From Lentibacter algarum (GTDB lineage Bacteria; Pseudomonadota; Alphaproteobacteria; Rhodobacterales; Rhodobacteraceae), in contig NZ_JAHKQI010000009.1 of NCBI RefSeq assembly GCF_018860975.1, positions 1-64,000 of the forward strand: a DNA stretch of 64,000 nt. Direction: 5' to 3'. The notes under the pieces are model-generated. The model was not told where the DNA came from, made no database searches, and worked only from the letters and a program-made list of their open reading frames with translations. Numbering within the stretch: position 1 is the first letter of the stretch; every line of letters begins with the position of its first letter. The translations under genes were made by a program, and so were the position numbers. Shown here one piece after another: positions 9,406-16,663 of the stretch.

Positions 9406-9438
9406 CAATGTGGCACATTTCTGCGGGTTGCCACATTG
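9406..9438. promoter_or_regulatory. Inverted repeat upstream of gdhA
   Basis: Perfect 10-bp arms CAATGTGGCA and TGCCACATTG separated by 13 bases, about 165 bp before the gdhA start. With no T-tract it looks more like an operator than a terminator. The cognate factor is unknown. Confidence 0.5.
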
Positions 9439-9463
9439 CCCTACAGTGATTCTACCGCGAATT

Positions 9464-9479
9464 TTAATCAACTGTTAAC
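9464..9479 (+). promoter_or_regulatory. Predicted CtrA-binding box 1
   Basis: TTAATCAACTGTTAAC fits the full alphaproteobacterial CtrA consensus TTAA-N7-TTAAC. It is 177 bp before the first Tad-like gene. Confidence 0.6.
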
Positions 9480-9532
9480 CAGTCAGAAACAAACCAGTCC
9501 AAAAAACCTCATTGGCTCCAAAAGCCTTGATT

Positions 9533-9548
9533 TTAAGTAATATTTAAC
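9533..9548 (+). promoter_or_regulatory. Predicted CtrA-binding box 2
   Basis: TTAAGTAATATTTAAC is a second full TTAA-N7-TTAAC match, 69 bp downstream of box 1 and 108 bp before the operon's first ATG. A pair of full sites in one promoter region makes chance less likely. Confidence 0.65.
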
Positions 9549-9655
9549 ACTTTCTTGCCTCATTCTTGCCCGATTGCTCAGTCACAAAAAGCCTCGGAGA
9601 AAAGTCTGTTTTTCCCCAATAAATTATCTGGGAATGGCCCGGAGAGTGAGGAACT

Positions 9656-11299
9656 ATGAACGAGATCAATGTCTCAAACCAAAACGACTGCGGAACGAGC
9701 CGCGCCAGCTTGCGTAAAGCTGTGCAGCAACACATCCGCGCATTCTATAATGAGGAAGACGGCGTCATCGTCGCGTTCTCGGTCTGGTTCATGCTTCTCA
9801 TCCTGTTCGTTGGCGCCCTTGGTGTTGACGTCATGCGCCTCGAAACCCAGCGCTCACGCTTGCAAGCCTCGCTTGACCAGGCCGTGCTCGCCGCTGCCGA
9901 TCTTGATCAGACGCGCCCGCCCGCAGATGTGGTTGCATCATACTTTGAACGCTTTGATGTTGACGCCGAGCTGGTCTCGACAGTCGTGGACGAGGGCTTG
10001 AACTATCGCAACGTCAAAGCCCGCGCCGAGCAAGTCGTGCCAACTCACATCATGCACATGCTCGGTGTCCGAGAGCTTGTCGCTCCGGCAGTATCCGAAG
10101 CCGAAGAACGTGTCGAAGGAGTCGAAATCTCTATGATCCTCGACGTATCCGGCTCAATGGACGGCAACCGTATCAACCGGCTCAAGCCTGCGGCCATCGA
10201 CTTTGTCGATACCGTTCTGGCCCTGTCTGACGATGACGATGTCTCGATCTCGATCGTGCCCTACGCAACCCAAGTTGGCGCCGGTCAGACACTCATGAGC
10301 CAGTTCCGCAACCACGGCGACAATGAGTTCTCCTATTGCCTCAACTTCGAGAGCGACGACTTTGACGTGACCACCATGCAACCACTGTCAAGCGGCTCAC
10401 ACTCCTACGAGCGCACCATGCACTTTGACCCATGGTATGAAGCCGAAGACCCCCAGGGTCTTGACCAACAGCTTACATGGGGCCGTCAACAGCCACGCAA
10501 CCACACCTTGCCTGTTTGCCCACAGTATGAGCACAGCCAGATCCTGCCGTTCACCAACGACACGACAGATCTTTATGCACGCATCAATGGCCTTGACGCC
10601 GGCGGCAACACGTCAATCGACGTTGGCGTAAAATGGGGCGCTGCCCTGCTTGACCCGAGCCTGCAACCCGTTGTGACCAATCTGATTGCCTCAGGTGACG
10701 TCGAAAGCAAGTTCTCGCACCTGCCGACAAGCTACTCTGATCCTGACTCCATGAAGATCATGGTGGTTATGACAGACGGCCAAAACACCAGCCAGTATAT
10801 GCTGCGCGATGAGTTCCGCAGTGGCAACTCGGATGTATACTACAACCCGAACAGTGAAACCTACGCTGTGAAGTATGGCAGCCGCTACTACTACCAGCAC
10901 AACGATGGTGACTACCCGATCTACACCTACAACTGGACATATAACCTGAGCTCAAGCTACCAGCGCCTGACCTACCCTCAGCTGTTCGCCCGTGTTTCAA
11001 ACGAGTATATCGACGATATCCTCTATAAAAACATCGGCTCCTACAACTGGGACAGCAGCCCCCGCACATATGTCGGCGGCAGCACCAAGGACTCGCGCCT
11101 GCAAGACATCTGCACGGCGGTCAAGAACCAGGGTGTGATCGTATACGCCATCGGTTTTGAAGCGCCACAGCACGGGTCGGACCAGCTTGAAGCCTGTGCC
11201 AGCTCACCAAGTCACTTCTTTGACGTGGAAGGCCTGGAGATCTCTGAAGCCTTTGCTGCAATCGCCCAGTCAATCAGCCAGTTGAGATTGGTCCAATGA
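9656..11299 (+). CDS. TadG-like pilus-assembly protein with von Willebrand factor A domain
   Basis: 547-residue, membrane-anchored cell-surface protein. The N-terminal segment FYNEEDGVIVAFSVWFMLLILFVGALGVD (about 31-59), seen as a charged stretch and one hydrophobic helix, is the TadE/TadG-like anchor. A VWA domain follows, with the MIDAS motif ISMILDVSGSMDGNRI (DxSxS) at about 153-168 and later VVMTDGQNTSQY. An unusual Tyr/Asn/Ser-rich insert occupies about 385-465. The last part, GVIVYAIGFEAP, closes the VWA fold. First gene of a three-gene operon (ATGA overlap with the next), behind two predicted CtrA boxes. No Tad motor or secretin genes are nearby. Confidence 0.85.
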   Translation: MNEINVSNQNDCGTSRASLRKAVQQHIRAFYNEEDGVIVAFSVWFMLLILFVGALGVDVMRLETQRSRLQASLDQAVLAAADLDQTRPPADVVASYFERFDVDAELVSTVVDEGLNYRNVKARAEQVVPTHIMHMLGVRELVAPAVSEAEERVEGVEISMILDVSGSMDGNRINRLKPAAIDFVDTVLALSDDDDVSISIVPYATQVGAGQTLMSQFRNHGDNEFSYCLNFESDDFDVTTMQPLSSGSHSYERTMHFDPWYEAEDPQGLDQQLTWGRQQPRNHTLPVCPQYEHSQILPFTNDTTDLYARINGLDAGGNTSIDVGVKWGAALLDPSLQPVVTNLIASGDVESKFSHLPTSYSDPDSMKIMVVMTDGQNTSQYMLRDEFRSGNSDVYYNPNSETYAVKYGSRYYYQHNDGDYPIYTYNWTYNLSSSYQRLTYPQLFARVSNEYIDDILYKNIGSYNWDSSPRTYVGGSTKDSRLQDICTAVKNQGVIVYAIGFEAPQHGSDQLEACASSPSHFFDVEGLEISEAFAAIAQSISQLRLVQ

Positions 11300-11829
11300 T
11301 ACAGATAAAATCATTTTTCAGCCGCTTCCGTCGGGAAGAAGAAGGCAACGCAACGATCGAGTTCGCGATCCTGTTCCCCTTCTTCATCTTCATGTTCTGC
11401 GCCGCTGTTGAGCTTGGCATGATCACTTTCCGCCACTCGATGCTCGAACGCGGCCTCGATATGGCAGTGCGCGACGTGCGCCTGACAACCGGAGCCAACT
11501 TCCAGCACGACGACATTCTCGAACGCACCTGTGGCTACGCCGGCTTCCTGCCGGATTGTGACTCAAACCTGCGTCTTGAGATGATCCCGCTGGACATGCA
11601 TAACTATGTTAGCCCGGACAACACGGCAAACTGCATTGACCACTCCCTGACAGCGAACCCGATCCGCCAGTGGACGAATGGTCAGCAAAACCAGATGATG
11701 GTGCTGCGTGCATGTTATGTTTTTAAACCTGTCTTCCCACTGACAGGCCTCGGCCGTCACCTGACGACCGACCAAGCCGGTAACGCTGCAATGGTTGCGA
11801 CATCGGCCTTTGTTCAGGAGCCAATCTAA
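11296..11829 (+). CDS. TadE-like pilus-assembly protein
   Basis: 177-residue pseudopilin-like protein. Residues 12-40 carry the TadE signature: FRREEEGNATIEFAILFPFF, with Glu in the GNATIEF motif followed by a hydrophobic helix. The remainder is a periplasmic domain with several Cys (CGYAGFLPDC, a Cys in NCIDHS and one in RACYVF) that may form disulfides. It overlaps the upstream gene by 4 bp and shares the A of its stop with the next start (TAATG). Proteins of this family form part of Flp/Tad pilus assembly at the inner membrane. Confidence 0.87.
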   Translation: MIQIKSFFSRFRREEEGNATIEFAILFPFFIFMFCAAVELGMITFRHSMLERGLDMAVRDVRLTTGANFQHDDILERTCGYAGFLPDCDSNLRLEMIPLDMHNYVSPDNTANCIDHSLTANPIRQWTNGQQNQMMVLRACYVFKPVFPLTGLGRHLTTDQAGNAAMVATSAFVQEPI

Positions 11830-12389
11830 TGATCTGGTCACGCATCAAAACCCGCTTAGCCGCTTTCCGCGATGAAACCGGTGGCTCTGTTTCGGTAGAA
11901 TTTATCGTCATGGCGCCAATCGTCTTCTGGGCCTACGCCTCGATGTTCTCGTGGTTTGACGCCTATCGCCAGGTTGGCGTGCACGAAAAGGCCGCCTTCA
12001 CGATCGCCGATATGATCACGCGCGAAACAGATCCGATCACACCGGACTATATCGACGCGACGCGCAAACTCGTGAGCTTTCTAGCCCGCTCGTCAGATGA
12101 GGCCGACATGCGTATTTCCGTGATCCAATATGTTGAACGTCTTGACCAGTTCCAACTTGATTGGTCGCAAAAGCGCGGCTCAATGGAAAAACTGCGCAAC
12201 TCTGATGTCAAGAATTGGCACGACAAGCTGCCTACGATGGTTAATGGCGAGCGCATCTTGTTGGTCGAAACCAAAGTGGAATACACGCCGCCCTTCCTTT
12301 ACGGGCTGATGGAAGAGAACACGATCCAGACATTCGTCTTCGCGCGCCCCCGCTTTGCACCGCGAATCTCATACGACGACAACGGCTAA
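11829..12389 (+). CDS. TadE/TadG-like pilus-assembly protein
   Basis: 186 residues, with a TadE-type N-terminus: FRDETGGSVSVEFIVMAPIV (about 14-33), the Glu in SVEF followed by a single membrane helix. The periplasmic part has no cysteines. It is third in the operon, translationally coupled to the gene before it and followed by a strong hairpin. It differs in sequence from the neighbouring TadE-like protein, so the two are probably distinct minor subunits rather than recent duplicates. Confidence 0.85.
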   Translation: MIWSRIKTRLAAFRDETGGSVSVEFIVMAPIVFWAYASMFSWFDAYRQVGVHEKAAFTIADMITRETDPITPDYIDATRKLVSFLARSSDEADMRISVIQYVERLDQFQLDWSQKRGSMEKLRNSDVKNWHDKLPTMVNGERILLVETKVEYTPPFLYGLMEENTIQTFVFARPRFAPRISYDDNG

Positions 12390-12419
12390 CGCAACCCGTT
12401 ACCCCGTGCAGAAAACCCC

Positions 12420-12462
12420 ACAGGCCGGAACGCTCACAACAGCGCTCCGGCCTGTTTCGTGT
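12420..12462. terminator. Bidirectional terminator
   Basis: Ten-bp stem ACAGGCCGGA / TCCGGCCTGT (12420-12429 and 12446-12455) with additional partial pairing inside. It is followed by TTCGTGTT on the plus strand and, read the other way, by GGGGTTTT. It sits between the convergent Tad-like operon and the WYL regulator. Confidence 0.75.
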
Positions 12463-12478
12463 TATCGCCCGACAGCCT

Positions 12479-13144
12479 CTAAAGCCGGTCGGCATATCCC
12501 TTGATCCACTCCTGCCTGAGCTTGTCACCCGCGCCGGCAAACCGAGCATCAAGCACTTCAGCCGCGCTGATCCGGTCTGGCCGGAAGTGCCGCAAATCCT
12601 GCCGCATCTCACACCAGGCCGCCAGCATGTTAACCTCCGAATGATAAGCGATCGCGATCGGCCAGATCACCCGCTGGGTCTGCTCGCCTTCGCCGTTCTC
12701 ATAGGCAATCGCCATCTTGCGCTCTTCGCGTATCGCTTGCCGAACCTGTGACAGATCAACCCCCGTTGGCGCTTCAACACCCCATGTCGACGCATAGACT
12801 GTCTCGCTCAATCCGGTCGCCGCGGCCAGTTTCTGCGCCGCCGACTTGGCCGCACGGGTCAGCCCCTTGTCACCCGTGCGCGCAATCAGCGCGAGGCCGA
12901 CAGTCACCGCCTCGGCTTCCTCCACATCAAAGTTCACCGGCGGTAAATCATAGCCCGAGCGCATCACATAACCGAGGCCCGCCGCGCCTTCGACTGGCAC
13001 CCGCATCGCCTGCAGTGCCGCAATATCGCGGTAAACCGTGCGCTTGGTCACCTCCAACTCATCCGCCAACCGCTGCGCTGTGCGTGGCTGGCGCGCCGCC
13101 CGCAATATCTGGATGATCTCGAACATCCGTGTCGATCTCGTCAT
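12479..13144 (-). CDS. YafY-family transcriptional regulator (HTH-11 plus WYL-type domain)
   Basis: 221 residues. The N-terminal winged helix is visible as MFEIIQILRAARQPRTAQRLADEL and TKRTVYRDIAALQAM. The C-terminal half is a WYL-type ligand-sensing region with QRVIWPIAIAYHSEVNMLAAWCEMRQDLRHFRPDRI, shown here as PIAIAYHSE and FRPDRI. Such regulators usually repress or activate a neighbouring gene. The nearest is the divergent DMT transporter 84 bp away, which is an inference. Full length for the family. Confidence 0.88.
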   Translation of the reverse strand: MTRSTRMFEIIQILRAARQPRTAQRLADELEVTKRTVYRDIAALQAMRVPVEGAAGLGYVMRSGYDLPPVNFDVEEAEAVTVGLALIARTGDKGLTRAAKSAAQKLAAATGLSETVYASTWGVEAPTGVDLSQVRQAIREERKMAIAYENGEGEQTQRVIWPIAIAYHSEVNMLAAWCEMRQDLRHFRPDRISAAEVLDARFAGAGDKLRQEWIKGYADRL

Positions 13145-13228
13145 TGTCCGCCCCTCTTGCTATGCGCGCCGCCCTAACACATCACTGCTGACAATAGGCT
13201 GTCAGCAGGCCTCGGGTAAACGGCTCAA

Positions 13229-14092
13229 ATGAACACCTCACCCTCCCTCCGCCGCGGCGTCATGCTTGTAGCACTCTCCGCACTCGCCTTCAGCTTCGCC
13301 GGCATCTTCACCAAAGCGGTCGAGGCCCCGGCATGGGAGGTGATCTTCTGGCGCGGCCTCTCCGGTGCGATCTTCACAGTCGCCTTTCTCGCCCTGCGTA
13401 GCGGCGTCAAAGACGAGCTCGCGCGCTTCACACCCTTCGCCTTCCTCGCCGCCTGCGTTGGCGGCATCGCCACAGCCTGCTTCCTCTCGGCATTCAAACA
13501 TACCAGCGTCGCAAACGTCACGCTGATCTGGGCCACAGCGCCGTTTGTCTCTGCCGTGCTGTCGTGGGGCTTCATCGGTGAACGTCCTTCCGCCAAAACC
13601 CTCGCCTGTAGCGCCTTCGCGCTCACCGGTGTCGGCATCACCCTGCAAGGCTCCTACACAACGGGCAGCCAGAAAGGCGACATCCTCGCCCTTGGCATGA
13701 CATTCTTCATGTCGTTGATGATGGTGATGTTTCGCGCCCGCCCCGACACACCGACAAAACTGCCAGCCGCGCTGTCGTCGATCGTCTTGTTGCCCTTCGC
13801 GCTGATGCTCGCAACACCCCTGCAAACCAGCGGCTTGGAGGTCGGCATGCTCACCTTGTTCGGCCTTGTCTTCGCACTTGCCTCGGTGCTCTTGCTCGAG
13901 GGCGCGCGCCTGGTGCCCACAGCCCAAGCCGCCCTCATCGGCGCGCTCGAAACACCCCTCGCACCGCTCTGGGCCATTATCGTTCTCGCCGAGTGGCCCA
14001 CGCTTTCAACCGTCATCGACGGCACAATTGTCTTTGCAGCCGTGCTCGCCTCACAACTCCCGTTCAGAAAGGCGATGCAACATGGGCTTTAA
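13229..14092 (+). CDS. EamA/DMT-family transporter
   Basis: 287-residue inner-membrane protein with about ten hydrophobic helices arranged as two EamA repeats. The first contains WRGLSGAIFTVAFLAL, the second FVFALASVLLLEGARLVPT, with the typical ALIGALETPLAPLWA near the end of the second repeat. The family exports metabolites such as amino acids or nucleosides; substrate unknown. It is divergent from a WYL regulator. The stop overlaps the first 11 bases of the damaged flavin-reductase-like gene that follows, so the two were once coupled. Confidence 0.9.
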   Translation: MNTSPSLRRGVMLVALSALAFSFAGIFTKAVEAPAWEVIFWRGLSGAIFTVAFLALRSGVKDELARFTPFAFLAACVGGIATACFLSAFKHTSVANVTLIWATAPFVSAVLSWGFIGERPSAKTLACSAFALTGVGITLQGSYTTGSQKGDILALGMTFFMSLMMVMFRARPDTPTKLPAALSSIVLLPFALMLATPLQTSGLEVGMLTLFGLVFALASVLLLEGARLVPTAQAALIGALETPLAPLWAIIVLAEWPTLSTVIDGTIVFAAVLASQLPFRKAMQHGL

Positions 14093-14341
14093 AACCGACA
14101 AGCTCAACCGCTCCTTCCGTAGGTTCACCCAAGACCAACCGATGTTCTTTGTCGCCACTGCCGCCCCCGATGGCCGCGTGAATGTGTCGCCCAAGGGCCT
14201 CGACACTCTGCGCATCACGTCTGACCAACAAATCACTTGGCTCAGCCTGTCTGGGAGCAGCAACGAAACCGCCGCGCCTTCTGGCGCAAGAAAAACCTCC
14301 TAAGCCTCGACGGCCCCCCAACAGGCATTTTTGAGGACTAA
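14082..14341 (+). pseudogene. Pyridoxamine 5'-phosphate oxidase-family protein, internally deleted
   Basis: The ATG at 14082 opens a normal family N-terminus (MGFKTDKLNRSFRRF, then FFVATAAPDGRVNVSPKGLD and WLSLSGSSNETAA), but the frame ends at 14303 after 73 residues. In another frame, from about 14273, the sequence reads AFWRKKNLLSLDGPPTGIFED and stops at 14341, which resembles the family's C-terminus. The middle (around 90-100 residues in relatives, from memory) is missing. An out-of-frame internal deletion near 14270 explains both pieces. It is probably non-functional unless the 73-residue stub is still used. Confidence 0.75.
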
Positions 14342-14367
14342 CACTCCAATAGGGTTCGCAGCGATCA

Positions 14368-15102
14368 TCACAGTGAAAGGTCGTCTTCTGCCAGCGAAGG
14401 TTGAAACGCATCCTTTGGCATCAGTTGGAAACGCGCGCCCGTCATTGTGGCAGCGCCGATGCGATCACAACGAAATATCCTTGGCCCGTTCCTAAGACGG
14501 TCAAACGCGACGACATACCAAATGGGATACTTCAGCAAAAGGTAATGCGGTTCAATCTGCCGTTCAGAACTGACGCCATCCTCCCTTTGGTATCCGATCT
14601 CCAGCACCTCTTGGTTGATGAAGGACTGATGCAACCTCTGCACAACCCGTTTGGGAGGCGAGTTGGCGCTTGCCTGAACATAGGTTGATGCCGTGACACC
14701 AATCAGAATGCGGGATTTCAGCCGTGTAACCTTGCTGCGCTTTTCCGGCGAAAACGAAGCAACCAATTGCCGCCTTACAGATTCAAGGCTGGCCAAAAAC
14801 ATCGGCGAGTCCATCTTTTCTGCGACAGCAATGCTGATGAGCAGATCGACAGCCTCGGGGTAGGCCAAATTCATCCGGCCAACACCCCAATTGCGGTCAA
14901 GTCGCACGCCGCCGCCGCGCCCGCGATCAGCGTCGATCTGCATACCCTGTTCGCGCATGAGCGACAGATCCCGCGCAATGGTTCGCATGCTAACCCCATG
15001 CTGCTGCGCCAGGTCTTTCACTGTGCAATGCGCTTCTTGCTTCATCTGAACCGCAAGCAGTTCCATCCGCCGCAGCCTGTCATGTGCATTTGTACGTGCC
15101 AT
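14368..15102 (-). CDS. WYL-domain transcriptional regulator
   Basis: 244 residues. The N-terminal winged helix has VKDLAQQHGVSMRTIARDL, followed by a Gly/Arg-rich wing (DRGRGGGVRL). The C-terminal WYL-type region contains LEIGYQREDG and PIWYVVAFDRLRNGPRIF with FRCDRI. It lies 94 bp from, and divergent to, a small VOC-family gene, its likely target by position. This is the second WYL regulator in 3 kb; the two are clearly different in sequence. Confidence 0.87.
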   Translation of the reverse strand: MARTNAHDRLRRMELLAVQMKQEAHCTVKDLAQQHGVSMRTIARDLSLMREQGMQIDADRGRGGGVRLDRNWGVGRMNLAYPEAVDLLISIAVAEKMDSPMFLASLESVRRQLVASFSPEKRSKVTRLKSRILIGVTASTYVQASANSPPKRVVQRLHQSFINQEVLEIGYQREDGVSSERQIEPHYLLLKYPIWYVVAFDRLRNGPRIFRCDRIGAATMTGARFQLMPKDAFQPSLAEDDLSL

Positions 15103-15196
15103 GCAACAAATAGGACATAAAATGTCACATTAAGCAATATGACGAAGACAGCACAAACACACCAACAGCCTACAGAAACCTAAAGGAACCCACCCT

Positions 15197-15553
15197 ATGA
15201 AAATGAACTATTTTGTTGTCGGAACCAACGACATGGAAGCTTCAAAAGCCTTCTACGATGCTCTCTTTGCGCAGTCAGGTCTTCAAAGCCTGTCACCCTC
15301 AGACAGAATGACCTACTGGTTAGGCGAAGATTTTGCCTTTGCAACCGCGATCCCCTTTGACACAAATCCAGCCACCATCGGCAACGGAACGATGGTGGGG
15401 TTTTCGGTCGGCTCCAATCAAGAGGTCAGAAGGCTACACAAATTGGCCCTAAGCCTCGGAGGCACATGCGAGGGCACCCCTAATGAGAGAGGCCCGCGCT
15501 TCTCTGCCTATGTAAGAGATCTCGATGGAAACAAGCTGTGCTTTTCCGACTAG
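15197..15553 (+). CDS. VOC-family (glyoxalase/dioxygenase fold) protein
   Basis: 118 residues with a single VOC module: beta-strand start MNYFVVGTNDMEASKAFYDAL and the closing strand SAYVRDLDGNKLCF, here given as FYDALF and RDLDGNKLCF. The final acidic residue of many metal-dependent VOC enzymes (in DPxGN) is Asp in DLDGN. Its start follows AAAGGAACCC. It is divergent from a WYL regulator. Members range from glyoxalases to resistance proteins; the activity cannot be assigned. Confidence 0.83.
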   Translation: MKMNYFVVGTNDMEASKAFYDALFAQSGLQSLSPSDRMTYWLGEDFAFATAIPFDTNPATIGNGTMVGFSVGSNQEVRRLHKLALSLGGTCEGTPNERGPRFSAYVRDLDGNKLCFSD

Positions 15554-15556
15554 GCC

Positions 15557-16501
15557 CTAAAACTTAGGCACAACTTCAGCGCCGCGCTCTTCTGGCTCGT
15601 CATCGGTCATCTCTGCAGGAAAGCCCGGTGCTGTCACATCAAGCCCCGTCGCCTCTTCCAGCCGTTTGATGATGTTCGGGCTCAGCTCTCTGGGGCCAAA
15701 CCGCTCGATGCCGTCGTTGAAAATATTGATCAACAGCGGGTTCACCTCAAGCGGCACACCGGCGCGGTCGGCAACGTCCTGAAACAAGCCAATGTCCTTG
15801 GCAACCAAGTCCATCGTGAACGAAATATCGCGACTGCCATTGAGAATAACCTGCCCCTCGGTCTCGTGCACAAAAGAGTTCCCCGACGAAATCGCCATCG
15901 CCTCATAAGCCACATTCAGGTTCATCCCCGCACCCTTGGCCACGGTGAGCGCCTCGGCCACAGACACGAGGTTCGCCGTCGCCAGAAAGTTGGTCAAAAC
16001 CTTCAACACCGACGCGGATCCAAGATCACCTGTGTGCAAAACCCGCCGCCCCATGATGGTTAAAATAGGCAGAATGCGCTCGAACGTCGCCCGATCACAG
16101 CCCGCAAAAATCGCGATGTTGCCGGTGTCTGCACGGTGACAGCCGCCTGATACAGGGCAGTCAACCGCTGCACCGCCCGCCGCAATCACGGCCTCACCAA
16201 GCCGCTTCACCTCGGCCTCGTCAGTCGTGCTCATCTCAAGCCAGATCTTGCCCTCGGTCACCTCAGGCAACATCTCTTCAACCACCAGCGCACAGGCCGC
16301 AGGGCTCGGCAGACAGGTAATCACCACATCGCAATCACGCATCATCAATGCAGGGCTACCGCCAGCAACCGCCCCCTCGGCAACCTTGCCAGCAACCAAC
16401 TCGGCGCTCAAATCATGCACGACAAGCTCAACACCGTTGCGCAGCAGGCTCCCCGAGAGCTTCCCGCCAACATTGCCCAATCCGACAAACCCGATCTTCA
16501 T
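15557..16501 (-). CDS. NAD(P)-dependent beta-hydroxyacid dehydrogenase
   Basis: 314 residues of the 3-hydroxyisobutyrate/tartronate semialdehyde reductase family. The start is set at 16501 (GGGAGAAAG upstream, protein begins KIGFVGLGNVGGKLSGSLL); the open frame upstream is an intergenic repeat, not protein. GxGxxG is GLGNVG; the substrate-binding DCPVSGGCHRADTG matches the family's DAPVSGG block. The catalytic Lys is in VLKVLTNFL (the family's K-x-x-N). No operon partners, so the substrate is open. Confidence 0.9.
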   Translation of the reverse strand: MKIGFVGLGNVGGKLSGSLLRNGVELVVHDLSAELVAGKVAEGAVAGGSPALMMRDCDVVITCLPSPAACALVVEEMLPEVTEGKIWLEMSTTDEAEVKRLGEAVIAAGGAAVDCPVSGGCHRADTGNIAIFAGCDRATFERILPILTIMGRRVLHTGDLGSASVLKVLTNFLATANLVSVAEALTVAKGAGMNLNVAYEAMAISSGNSFVHETEGQVILNGSRDISFTMDLVAKDIGLFQDVADRAGVPLEVNPLLINIFNDGIERFGPRELSPNIIKRLEEATGLDVTAPGFPAEMTDDEPEERGAEVVPKF

Positions 16502-16575
16502 AATCTTTCTCCCGTTTTCCCGCATCCTTGCTGCACAGTCACAGCCACGCAAGCCCCCAAACGACACCGCCTTGA

Positions 16576-16625
16576 CGTTTTCCCGCCCCCCGGCTTTCTC
16601 TTTGCAAAAATACTCACCTCCCAAG
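16576..16625 (-). repeat. Dispersed intergenic repeat, GAGTATTTTTGC type, copy 1
   Basis: On the minus strand it reads GGTGAGTATTTTTGCAAAGA then GAAAGCCGGGGGGCGGGAAA. A second copy is at 31608-31658. The core lies about 100 bp upstream of the start of the gene on the same strand. Confidence 0.6.
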
Positions 16626-16663
16626 CCCTTGCCACAAATATTGCCCGCCCATAGGCTCACCGC

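Larger units (their letters stand above)
9244..9655. other. Divergent regulatory region between gdhA and the Tad-like operon
   Basis: 412 bp without a credible gene. It holds a 10-bp inverted repeat (9406-9438), two TTAA-N7-TTAAC boxes (9464-9479 and 9533-9548), a direct repeat ACCAGTC, and near the downstream gene a GAGG ribosome-binding site. Both flanking genes must be controlled from here. Confidence 0.7.

Noticed and set aside
9656-12389. Complete Tad secretion or pilus locus
   Set aside because: Only TadE/TadG-like proteins are present; no ATPase, secretin, prepilin peptidase or Flp pilin was found.
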